A DNA stretch of 64,000 nt, taken from contig OZ038423.1 in NCBI GenBank assembly GCA_964036155.1, forward strand, positions 73,237,249 to 73,301,248. The letters run 5' to 3'. Positions 50,205-60,835 of the stretch are shown here, piece by piece (the stretch's first letter is position 1; every line of letters begins with the position of its first letter). The notes under the pieces were generated by a model that worked only from the letters and a program-made list of their open reading frames with translations, ran no database searches and had not been told where the DNA came from. The position numbers and the translations under genes were made by a program. This stretch comes from Diploscapter coronatus (lineage: Eukaryota; Nematoda; Chromadorea; Rhabditida; Rhabditidae).

Positions 50205-52762
50205 ATGTTATCTTCAAAAATAAACTCATTTATAGGGCTTCAAATCTTGATCATTTTCTATAATATCTTATTAATACCGATGTTTATCGCCATATTTATG
50301 ATGTGCCGGTTATTTCGAAAACGTGGAAAGTTTTCACAATTCGAAAAATTAATCGCCATCTTACTTATTCTAAATATACTTTATTTTATCTGTTCATTGA
50401 TACATGTAAGTTTTATACTATTATTATTATTTTATGATGCGATTTTCAATATATGTATTGAAGCAGGATAATAGTTTAGACTTCGCTTAGTATCTATTAT
50501 ACAATTTTGAGCTTTTGCTGCCAAGAAGATGATAAATTCAGGGTAACGTAATTTAAAATTTTAGCCACGTGTATCAATAAATATTTATCTACAGTTTAAG
50601 CGAATCGTTTAAAATATCATCTACGTTGTTACAGAAAAGTGTTAACATTTTGTGAAATAATATGGATCATATTATTGTAGTGTTCCATACATTATTTTGC
50701 CATAATGTCTCTACTTTTCTGTCGCAACTTTTCCAAATAACTAAATAGCGCTTTATTAAAATTTATTTGACATGTAAAGTTAATTTAAATCTAATATAGT
50801 TAAAATGTTGCATTGACAACTGACAAATGGAATTGTAGAAAGTATTGCTGAATTTATTTGGTAATCTTCAATATATGTGGTTAATGATGGCCATAAGATT
50901 CGTTTCGACTGAAGTTACGATATATAGAGCTAGGACATTTTCACTGTTAGAAATTCTTCCACATGCATGTCAGTTTCGATACAAAATGATTCAATTTAGT
51001 CACCGTGACGAAAAAAAAACTAAGCTATTTGCCATTATTTTTTGGATATTGGCCGGATTTCATATTATTTTTGGCTGTATCGCCCAACTAATTTGTATTG
51101 CAATTGCCTGGTTAATGATATATGAAGTTATTCATATTGTTGATATGCCATTATATGCAATGGTTATTGACCAATGGAGCGTAAGTTAAACGAATATTAT
51201 CAAAATAAAAATTATTAATGTCAATTATGTAGATAATTTTTAGCAGCTTTACTCTGTAATAGTTCCGGTCATAGCAAGTTATGCTCAGACGATAATTAGC
51301 ATTGCCGCGTTTATTTATCTAAAGCGGCGTTTTAAGTCGTATGGCAATCTGAGTCAAAGTGCAAGAAATGCTGAACGACGCTTAAATCGATACCTAATGG
51401 CATATGTAAGTTAGTCCGGACAATGTTGCACCATATTATGTTGAAAATGAGTATGTATAACGTTTAGATTTTATGCGAAGTGGTAACAAATTGTTTAAGT
51501 ATTGCTCAACTATACGAGTTCTGCCTTGTTTGGGACAATCAGAAACAGGAATATATAGGTAGAATGTTCTCTTAATCTTTTAATTTCAATATCTTAAACA
51601 TCCTGTGCAAAATCAATTATTTTTTCGTTGTAATAATTTTCCATATGGAACGAGTCTGTCAAGAGGACGAATCTGTAAATAATTGATTTCTTAAACTTGG
51701 TTAGCCCATCAAATCACACATTCGTTTATATTTATAACCATTTCTGGTTTAAAATGCTGAGATTCGTTGCAGCGAGTACGAAATGACTTATTCAAAAACA
51801 ATTTTAATGAAATTTATAATTCCTAAGCTATTTTGTCCTCTTGTATAAGTCATAGCATAATGTCTCTTTGTTTACAAACGGAAAAAAGTAAAGAGATTCG
51901 ATATATTTTAAGACGTTCTTACCCAAAAGAACGATGATATCGAAATAACTTTTTTTGGAACAATGAAAACTGTTCACGATTTAACAAAAAATAACATAAA
52001 TCAACTAGTTTCATAGCTTCAAAGTTAGGAGTTTGAGAGACCTTACTAGAATATTTTAGATAGATGTTGGATCTATAAATCTTTGTTAGACGTTGTGATA
52101 CATCAGATAATCGTAAGCATTACTAATAATAAATTTTCATATTAATTAACAAAAGAAATGAAAAGGTCTGTTTTACCAACATATATTCTGAAAGTATGCA
52201 CTGAGAAATCCTAAAGGAACGTTCTAAATAGTGAATCCTTCGACCTTACCATTATTTACATAAACGATAATAATTTTTTTGCGTCGGATAGGAGGCACAT
52301 GAATGTCATTTTGAATTTGGAGAATAGAACTCGACTAATCGTGCCTGAAGAAACCAAAATACCCCTTTCGCGTCATGTGCTTAGAAAAAGCAGCTGTAAA
52401 ATTAGGAATTATTTTCTGAATAAATCTTGAGCAGTATACTTTTTTAACATAAGAAATGGGTCCACACTAGAATAAGTTAATTTTCTACCAAGAAAGCATT
52501 TAAAAAATTTTCAGCTAATTATTCGATTTATTCCCATATATGGACCATACCTCCAAATAATTCCCCTACTTTTCTTAGTGAGAGGATTGATCAAGGTAGT
52601 TTATGTACATATGCATGTAAAAAGGGACAATTTTAGAAGAACAACTCTACTGTATCACCGACTAACAATAAGAAAGAATTAGTTCAAGTTATTGGAGTTA
52701 CACCTCATCGTCCGGAGCAACTGCACCCAGATATATTTTCTCATCAAGCGCCAACAAACTGA
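50205..52762 (+). CDS. Seven-transmembrane chemoreceptor-like protein
   Basis: Exons 50205-50405, 50839-51180, 51244-51405, 51468-51558, 52515-52595 and 52637-52762, about 334 residues. Seven hydrophobic spans can be placed: ILIIFYNILLIPMFIAIFMM, LIAILLILNILYFICSL, YMWLMMAIRF, LFAIIFWILAGFHIIFGCIA with its extension, VIVPVIASYAQTIISIAAFI, LMAYILCEVVTNCLSIAQL and FIPIYGPYLQIIPLLFLV. A basic loop before span 6 (ARNAERRLNRY) and a hydrophilic tail ending SHQAPTN follow the plan of nematode serpentine receptors. The junction between 51558 and 52515 does not close (one base left over), and that intron is about 950 bp, so a small exon is probably missed or the gene is damaged. I cannot assign the subfamily. 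Confidence 0.6.
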
Positions 52763-53357
52763 CCTGAGATTATGGTCAAATGTGAAAAGGCGTTCTATAT
52801 TTATAGGCAAAGTTTATACAGCTCACGACTGCTTAATTTAGTTTTTATTTAAATTGATCTATTCATTATTTTATCGATTCAAATGCATTTCGAAAATTTG
52901 TCGATTGTTCAATAAAAATATCGCTTATTCATTCTGCGAAGATAGCTGACATCAAAGTGTAGCATCTTATCTTGTAAGATAAAATTCATAGCAATTCTGA
53001 AAACTGGATCGAGTTATGCAAAATCCGAAAACTGCCCTTGTTTCAAAAACTTTTAGAGCTCGTAAAACGCGTCTAATTCAGACGAATAGGGTCTCAAAAT
53101 GATGGGCTTATTCATGTTCGCAAATGTTACTTGTTTAGAAATTATGAAAATAGAAAACAAAATATACCAGACTAAAGACTTTGGACAGGCCATGCGAAAT
53201 TTAGAAAGAAATGAAAATTCTTCAAATCATAAATAATCAATTAATACGAAATAAATTCGAAAAAGTTTATTTCACTGTCAACGAATAATAACAGAAATTC
53301 TTTTTTTTTAAATCCCGTAACATAATGGCAAAATAATCAAATCGAAATCTTTATTCG

Positions 53358-54641
53358 TCATGTTTTTGAAGATGGTTCAGATTTTTGTGCAACTGCAAGT
53401 CCGTCCTTCAATGCATATCCCAGCGCGAAGCTGTACAGACTCGAAACGATGTCGTATTTTTCGCTAAGTTTCTGGAATGTCGGCCACAGTTCTGTGTCTT
53501 TGATGAGCAATCGATGAATCAGCTAAAATTAAGTTTAAGAGAAAATTAGAAATCAGGACTGCTGAAATTTCCATTCCGTTCCGAAAATTTTGAGAGGATA
53601 TTTTTATTTTCGTTTTCGAAAATCCCAAAAATCATTTCCGCACAGCCCTGTTAGAAATTGCCATAAGCACCTCTTCATCGTCCTGTTTAGTCTCCGCAAA
53701 GTCGTTCGCATTACAGTCCACAATACCCATCTTCTGCATGTCGTTGCTTTTCGCCGGCGAAGCGCTTAATCGGCCAATTGAACTAAATATTATCACGGAT
53801 AAGGTTTACTTTCTAGTAATTTCAAATACAATAACGGTAAAATATGTTGGATTAATCGTGAATATGAATTCAGCTTGCTACACTTACAAAATGTTCCGAA
53901 TAGACTTACACAAAAGAAATATTGCAGTTATAATAGCCGGTTTCTTCGCGCAGCTCCCTCAAAATCGCATCCCTCGCGGTCTCTCCACGCTCCACATGAC
54001 CTACAGTTTTTATTATTATGTGTTTTTAGGGGAAAAAAAACCTCCTGGAAATTCGATTGTCCAGCTTCGTGTAGGAATTCGGAACTGTCGATTGAAGAGG
54101 AAATAAGTTCCACTCGCGTTATGAACACGAACGAGCGCGAAGGCTGACACGACTTTATCGGGATTATCTGCCTTGTTCGACAACAGCTCCCAGACCTAAA
54201 CCTTAGGTATGAATCGGAATAATTAGCGCTAGTCCTAATCCTACTTAAAAAGCACCATTTTCTATCAACGCCAATCATCAGTATTATAAATTTAAAAATT
54301 GACAGCACTTTTTCAAATATCGTTTTTGAAAATAATTCAAACCAACCCCGATTTTACCGCTTTTCGTTTTGAACCTGGTAACTGTGAAGTTGACGAATTT
54401 TCCGGGACATTTCACTTTACTGTCCAGAATTTCAAGGCCCGGTCCAAGCTCATGAGAATTTACAGCAATGAAAAACTAAAAAAAACATTAAAAATTTTGA
54501 TAGATATAGAAAAAAAACGTACCAATGATAGAATAGAAAATATGGCGATCATGATCTTGAATTGATAGTCTAAAATAAACAATCGATTATTAGAAACCGA
54601 GTAAATTGAGTGAATAAAAGACTGTGACCTAAAATCGCCAT
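53358..54641 (-). CDS. Nudix hydrolase with N-terminal hydrophobic leader, copy 1, 236 aa
   Basis: Seven exons close exactly: 54629-54641, 54523-54569, 54347-54475, 54042-54195, 53910-54000, 53671-53782 and 53358-53522. The Nudix box is complete: GG-HVERGE-TARDAIL-REL-REETGY, fitting GX5EX7REUXEEXGU, so Mg-dependent hydrolysis of a nucleoside diphosphate linked to X is expected. The substrate cannot be read from the sequence. The start MAILDYQFK is followed by IMIAIFSILSLFFIAV, a strongly hydrophobic leader that could be a signal peptide or membrane anchor. Exporting a Nudix enzyme is unusual. The very short first exon ends with a GTCACA donor. Nearly 60 percent of the residues I compared by eye recur in copy 2 directly upstream. 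AATAAA overlaps the stop region. Confidence 0.85.
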
Positions 54642-56498
54642 TGCTAGTGAAACACTGAAACAATGGAGTGGAAATGCAAAATAATAAAAGTCGATGGTCA
54701 AATGAAAAAATTACACCATCTTGCAATTAACCTACTACGAAAACATCGATTTTTGTGAGAATAGGCGAATTCAATGATAGAATGACGCCATTCTTACTGA
54801 AAATCGCGTCAGGTAAAGTGAGCGTGTCTGGAAGCATCAATAATGGTCATAGATGAAATTGAAATGAATGTAGTATTATCAATATAGATACGAGTTTTAA
54901 AGAAAATCTATCCTGACAAAGTATAGTGTTTGATTACTTAACTTTCAGTACTTTAAAGAAATGATTTGATTGAAACTTTTATCTGCTGAAAAATCAACAA
55001 AATACCCGAAATTTTAAAGAGCTGAAATTTTCAAATCAACGAGTTTCATATATTTTCCGAGTTTGAAGGTTGATTCGGCCTAACTTGTCCGTTTCTTAAC
55101 GCATATCCTAACGCGAAACTGTATAGTCCACCGACAATAGCGTAATCTTCTCCAAGCTCTTGAAATGTGTCCCAGAGTTCCGTGTCTTTAATGAGCAATC
55201 GTTTCACTAGCTGGAAATGTCATTTTTAGAAATGAAAATCGTAAAAAGTAGTTTTTTACTAAGACCGATCGTTTATCATTCATCGGTGTTTGGCGAAGTG
55301 AAACTATGCGTGAAAAGTGATCAAAGTCGTAAAGATAAGGCATTCTCGAAATCAGGTAAACAATACCTCTTCGTCGTCGGCTTCGTCTCCTTTGAAGTTG
55401 TCGGCCCAGCAGTCGACGACTCCAACTTTCTGCATGTCATTGGCCTTTTCTGGGGAAGCCGTCAACCGACCATTCGATGGCCCACTCAAAATTTGATCAT
55501 CACATCTCTATTAACTATATCAACACTCGATATCGTATCATTCATTTCTGGCCTCTTGTATTTATCATCAGCTTTTTACTCTACGTTACTTAATTTAAAA
55601 CTTGGTGAAAAATACAAATGATAATGAAGACCAACTAACGATAAATACGGGAAGCTCTGTTTAAAAAAACAATGTTTTACTGTGGAATGACTTACACGAA
55701 TGTGAGGTTGCAATTCTTGTATCCGGTCTCTTCGCTGATTTCTCTCAAGATAGTGTCTCTGGCGGTCTCTTTTCGTTCCACGTGACCCAAAATACTCTTG
55801 CTATCGTTATTTGTTCAATTTCAAGATGAAACCTCCAGGATATTCGACTGTCCAACTTCTAGTGGTAATTCGAAATTGTCGATTGAACAGAAAATAAGTG
55901 CCACTCGCGTTGTGGACTCGGACGACTGCAAAGGCGCTAACAATCCTCTCAATACTTTCAACTGGTTTATTCGACATCATTTCCCATTCCTGGAATTTAG
56001 GAAGATCTTTCTAAATATTTTTCTCTGCACAAAATTGCGAAAATATACCTTAAGTTGACCAAATTTATCCTTGTATTTGGTAACACTATAATTTTGATAA
56101 TTTCCGACGCATCGAATCTCGCTCTCAAAAACTTCTAGACCAGGAGGTGGATCGTCATCTTCACGAGTTGTTGTAAAATAATAGAGCTGAATTATTAGCG
56201 TGCAAAATCGTTTGAAAAGAATAGGAACTTACCAATGATAGAATAGAAGACACGGCTAGAATTCTAGATAGGAGTGTTTGGAAGTCGAATTTCGATAATT
56301 CCGAAATCAGATTTAAGCATCCAAGTGACGAAATCGAAATTCGAGTTCAGAACACTCTGATTCTGTTTGATTCACCGACCATATCTATCAGTCGTAAATG
56401 ATCCAATGAAAAGTCCAAGTTCAATAATAAATCGCAACTAAGACCGATTTAACTCAACGCAATTTATGTGTATTCACACTGATCTATGTGGGTTAACA

Positions 56499-56685
56499 TG
56501 CGGATCCGCAGTTTTTTCAGATACAAACCAGGGCTGTGCGAAGTCAATTTCGCGAAGTTGAAGTTTTATTTCTACACTTTTCGAAGTTGAAGTTCGTGCA
56601 TCCCTGATCAGCATTCACTCTCATCGATCCGCAAACCAATTTTGCACTGTGGATCCGCATGCTACCCCGCACGGATCCGCAGTTT
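56499..56685. repeat. Repeat cluster built on GGATCCGCA
   Basis: TGCGGATCCGCA, a perfect 12-bp palindrome, lies at 56499-56510. GGATCCGCA recurs at 56651-56659 and 56673-56681, and GATCCGCAAA near 56625. CGGATCCGCAGTTT is directly repeated at 56501-56514 and 56672-56685, bracketing a hAT-like insertion. It looks like nested non-autonomous elements inserted in the 5' region of the second Nudix gene. Confidence 0.55.
56529..56606. mobile_element. Short hAT-like non-autonomous element
   Basis: It starts CAGGGCTGTGCGAAG and ends with the inverse of CAGGGATGCACGAAC. CAGGG-type imperfect inverted ends are typical of the hAT superfamily. Only 78 bp, no coding capacity, and no clear 8-bp target duplication, so the assignment is tentative. 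Confidence 0.35.
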
Positions 56686-57248
56686 GAACGCTAAGAAAAC
56701 CGTACTGAATGCACATTAAGGAATGTCGATTCTTGAATCTTCTCCCCATCCTCTCACGTGTCCAGTATCTACAAAATTGCTGGTTAAAAATCATGATTCG
56801 AAATGTCTATGATGCCTAAAATGAACTATCGATTAGAAAGCGAAATGAAGTAGCCTGATGAAAATGTGAGACTGTGACCTAGAATAGACACTTCTACTCA
56901 AATAATATAACGGACAAGTTGTAATGTAAAGGAGACAACTGCTTAGAAATTGACTTTTCAGACATTCATGATGCGTTAAATTCGCTCAATAGAATGAGAA
57001 AATGGAATGAGAAGTTTGTCGAAAACTGTTTTGGAATAATGACTTTATAACGGTATTGATGAATTATCGACGAAAACGCGATTTCAAGAAGTTGATCGGG
57101 ATCACTGAATGTGTAAAAGAACAATAATTCTATGAAAGTATGTGGTTCAACGGTTCCACTTCTGACTTTTCGAAATTCATGAAAAATCAATTATCCAGAA
57201 AACTGATATTAGAGAAAATTTATTAAAATGCACCAAAACTGAATAAAA

Positions 57249-58758
57249 CTATCCAATCATCGTAGGGTTGAGTCGATTGTTCTGTAGTCGTTCCATCATC
57301 TTATTCTTCGGCACGAGGAACAGGTTTACGTTTGGCACCTAAAATAACAATTTAGCCTCATCAATCTAAAATATTGAAGATGAGATAGAACTTGAAGAAA
57401 AAGGTGGAATTTGCAAACTTACGACATGACCGTATTGCATATGACGATCAGCCCTAAAATTTTGTAGTTGTGAATCGAAACCGATTTTTTAAAATTATTC
57501 GACAGAAAATTATATTGACTCAAATTTAGGAGTAACTTAAACTTGCTTTAGATTCAAGATTTTTATCTGCGGCATTGAATGATCAAAACGACCATTATTG
57601 AACTTTAAATGCCAAATTCATGGGATTTGTCGCTTTTCCTGAATAAAATTACACGAAAGCCTACATGAAGTTGAGATACTTGAAGGTGTATGTTCCACGC
57701 TCATTAGGATCGCTAAGAGTTAACGGAAACTCCATTCCACTGTTCACAATTCCATTTCCGCCACATGAAAGCAGATTTGTAATCATTTGATTCGAAACTC
57801 TTAACCTTTGAGCAGAATTCTTCCATCGAAGTCGAACAATTCATTAAGTCCTGGTAAAGGTAAGTCAAGGTGCCCAGATACTTCACGAATTTTCGATAGA
57901 TCGTATTCAGCGCCGACGGCACCCGCAGTAATAAAGGGCTGATACATTCCATCTGAATTTCATCCTCTTATCCTTTTTCCTAAATTTACTCAAGAAAATG
58001 GGTTAAAAGTTCTCCAAATTGAGTGGCATTACGCAATCGCAATCAGAACCGTCGTACCATTTCTTTCTAAAGGCGCGTCCGCGAATTGGTCAAAGTTCTT
58101 ACGAACCGATAGAAGATGATTATTTACCCCCTAAATATTGGAATAAAACTTTTGTGCTAAACTTAAAAATTTACATTTACGGCGAAGCCAGTTCCCCAGG
58201 AATCGACAAGATCTTCGTTGTAGACTGCAGCAACAGCGTGAGTGAACGGGTTGAAAGCGGATCTAATAACCATTGTTTTTCTTCATGATATATGCGTCAT
58301 AGAATAGAGTAATAAGTGTATGCTTTTATCCATAAAGTTAATGCCGGGAAGATACGACTCACTAATTTATAGGAATACGTGGAAGAGTTATTTATTTAGA
58401 ATCGAAACATATCCAGACCTTCCTGTAAATTGAGCCATTTGGCCTGGCAAATGAACATCCGGGACGGCGAATGGTTTTTCACCGGCCTAAAAATTACATG
58501 AAAAATCAAGAAACTCGTCAAACCTTATCTCCGGCGATGTACAGATTGGGAAAGAACGGTGCCGACCTTTCGTCAGTCATTCCTGTAGGCAATTGCATTA
58601 AGCCTAATCCTCTGGGTCGATCCCTCAAAAATGGAGCTAAAATGTGTTTATCGATAAAAGTTTTCAAATTTTTGCCTACCTCTACTTTCAGTAAGACCAA
58701 AAAATCCCAAAAATGCAACAAAATGAAGAATAAAACATCGGTGTCGAATTTGATTCAT
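57249..58758 (-). CDS. Secreted protein of unrecognised family, copy 2, 262 aa
   Basis: Exons 58680-58758, 58524-58636, 58419-58486, 58175-58262, 58058-58130, 57806-57952, 57665-57764, 57423-57453 and 57249-57338 add up to exactly the same coding length as copy 1 (789 bases with stop). Signal peptide MNQIRHRCFILHFVAFLGFF, then the same ordered blocks: PFLRDRPRGLGLMQLPTG, FAVPDVHLPGQ, SAFNPFTHAVAA-like, SWGTGFAVN, KNFDQFADAPLE, GMYQPFITAG and NRLNPTMIG. Differences from copy 1: one intron absent at 57874/57875, one extra intron at 58131-58174, a GTCTGG donor at 58418, and an intron 57765-57805 that ends CAT instead of CAG. Full reading frame and equal length argue for a functional gene despite that acceptor. 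Function unknown. Confidence 0.75.
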
Positions 58759-58964
58759 TTAGTCTCTAAAATACGAGTTGAATTGAAGAGAATTTCAAGT
58801 GGTAGCTTCTTCAGGATATCGGACAAAAGCACAGGTCGAGGCAGGCTGATGGCTGATAGTGAAAGCATCAGGTTCAAAGACAAGGAAAAGGCAAAACAGA
58901 TGGGTTGAGAGAAATCCAGATTTGGAGGACTAGTTGACGAATTCGCCGATTAGCTATTATCGAT

Positions 58965-59700
58965 ATGAAGCTGTTATTGATCGAGGTAGGAATTTGTTAA
59001 ATTTTATAAATTTGGTCTTTTTTTGATTTTCAGGTTTTATTATTTTGCGTTATGAATTTGTTGAATGTGCTTGCGATAACTCGTGAAGAGCTGATAGATC
59101 AGTTGAAGTATGAACAGGATGCCGCGAATACGTTTGAACGACGTATCCATAGAAGGGTCAAGCCAGTTGCTTGGATCGCTGGAGAGTAAGTTTTATTCAG
59201 TGACGGATTGAAGTTGACTACGACTCCCGAAAAAAATCGATTTCGGCTATTCTTAACTGATTTCGACTAATTCTAAAACTGGAAAGGAAATTTAATCAAT
59301 TCTGACTTCGAAAAAAATCATTTGCTAATTACGATCTCGACTCCGACTTCGAAATTTTCAAAATCCGACTCCGACCCGTCACTGGTCCCCTTACTTCAAT
59401 TCCAGAGTTGAACTGCTCTAATACTGTGATCAAAATAATGCTACTCTTTAGTAAGAAAGAAACTTTGAACGATATTCTATTTAGGCCAGTTTGGCCCCGA
59501 GTACTTGAGAAAGTAAAGTCAGAAGCCGAGTTATTTCTCGATGACGATAATTTTGCGTACCGGGTAAATCTTCAAAAATCATATGAAAGCCGTTGAAAAT
59601 TCAGATAAAAACCCGTGATCCGGTTGAATTGGTTCGGAAGATGGATCAGGAACGAAATTATCAGCGAGTTCTTGAATTCTTGAATCGATACACTAACTAA
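58965..59700 (+). CDS. Small secreted protein, 115 aa
   Basis: Exons 58965-58985, 59034-59185, 59485-59563 and 59605-59700 close exactly. The N-terminus MKLLLIEVLLFCVMNLLNVLA is a convincing signal peptide with likely cleavage before ITREEL. The mature 94 residues are charged and probably helical (EELIDQLKYEQDAANTFERR, then VWPRVLEKVKSEAELFL and VELVRKMDQERNYQRVLEFL), with no cysteine. I do not recognise the family. Intron 2 contains a MITE-like repeat. The gene starts about 200 bp from the start of secreted copy 2 on the other strand, so the two are divergently arranged. Confidence 0.7.
59198..59384. repeat. MITE-like element in an intron
   Basis: CAGTGACGG at 59198-59206 and its inverse CCGTCACTG at 59376-59384 bound a 187-bp unit that fills most of intron 2 of the small secreted gene. 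The interior has repeated TCCGACT/TTCGACT-like words on both sides. CAGTG-type termini occur in hAT elements. No target duplication is evident. Confidence 0.45.
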
Positions 59701-59736
59701 AGATCTCAGTTTTCAAATGTATTTCATTCGAAGTTT

Positions 59737-59742
59737 AATAAA
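59737..59742 (+). terminator. Polyadenylation signal of the small secreted gene
   Basis: AATAAA lies 37 bp after the stop codon at 59700, in the usual place for a 3' end. Confidence 0.55.
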
Positions 59743-60830
59743 GCTTGTTTTTCTTCTTCAAAAAATCGAATCTAGCTTCATCCAACGCTTAGATATTATC
59801 ATACATTTAATCACGCTGACAATCTTAGTACTCATTACACATAGTCTGAGTTTCAAATCTTGATATCCCAAATAGTTTTCAATGGATATACTTCAACATT
59901 GAATAAGGGATTCATTCTCTCGCAATCTCGATTCATATCCTTTGCATTGCTTTGTCCTTGCGTTTGGCCTCTTGTTGCTCCTGCGTTGTTTCGGTTTAAT
60001 AAAAGGTTGATTAGCACAGCTGTTCACTTGTCAGTCTTTTCATCTCTAAATTCTTGTGTCTCGCCACATTTCTGCATCTTTTCCCCATTCAATTCTCGAA
60101 ATCTTATTCTTCTTCCAAAATTTTATCTCTAAATTTTCTGCTTCTTTCGTTCAAAAATTTTCAAATACCCACTCTGACCTTTTCACTGACTCTAGAATGC
60201 TCTATCTTTCTGCTCTCCTGCTGCTGCTGATATTTTTCTTCTGACATCCTTATCCCAAAAATCACTTTCAATCTCATTCATCCGTTTTACTTCTTTTATT
60301 TTACAATCACTTCTCGCACCTCAATTTTCCTCTTTCATTGATATTTCTTCTCGTGTGCGATCACAAAACGTCTGATGAGATTTCATCATTCGCCTATTCT
60401 CCGTTCTTTTCCAATTTTCTGACTTCAAAAAGTTGTTGTTCGTCTGAAATTTTACCTTCAACAGATACGAGCCATTTTGCAAAAATTCTCTATTTGCTGG
60501 AACGTTTTTTTCCGATCATAATACGTACACTTCTGAACAACTAGCAAAGACTGCCTAGTGGAACTGACTTGGTTTCGGTAGTACGGATAATTCAACTGTA
60601 GCTCGCGTTTCAATGATTTGCACCGATTTACTTCCGTATTTGCCGAAGATCGGTTGAAGAAGCATTTTTATAAACTCCTTCTGCAAAAACTAACACCTTT
60701 TATGAAGACCACTTTAATTGACAATTCAGAACTCTTCTTATCATTTAGTCGTCGCCCTTTATCGTAACAATTTTGTCAAGTTCAGACTCGGAACCAACTT
60801 TAAATGAATTTTTCCGAAGATGGATTTTCA
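59743..60830. other. Intergenic, pyrimidine-rich on the plus strand
   Basis: About 1.1 kb between two plus-strand genes. It is T- and C-rich (about 59900-60500), which produces long open frames with implausible composition. I see no gene. Confidence 0.55.
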
Positions 60831-60835
60831 GAAAT

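Larger units (their letters stand above)
55046..56891 (-). pseudogene. Nudix hydrolase, copy 2, with damaged 5' end and a GG splice acceptor
   Basis: Exons homologous to copy 1 are 56233 upward (leader, ...VSSILSL), 56049-56186, 55833-55989, 55696-55786, 55367-55484 and 55046-55210. All are open, and the Nudix box is intact (GG-HVERKE-TARDTIL-REI-SEETGY). Three faults set it apart. The exon matching copy 1's start has GTG instead of ATG (56889-56891). The second in-frame ATG of copy 1 is ATT here. The intron before the Nudix-box exon ends TTTTGG, so its acceptor is GG, not AG (55787-55788). In addition about 500 bp of repeat-rich DNA separates exon 1 and exon 2, against 59 bp in copy 1. It is either a young pseudogene or uses another start and an unorthodox acceptor. 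The open frames favour recent or incomplete loss. Confidence 0.6.

Noticed and set aside
58471..58908. 145-codon plus-strand frame
   Set aside because: It is antisense to the first exons of the secreted copy 2 gene, whose minus-strand model closes in phase.
59860..60544. Several plus-strand frames of 62-90 codons
   Set aside because: They are produced by a T/C-rich tract, with no acceptors, no domains and unusual composition.
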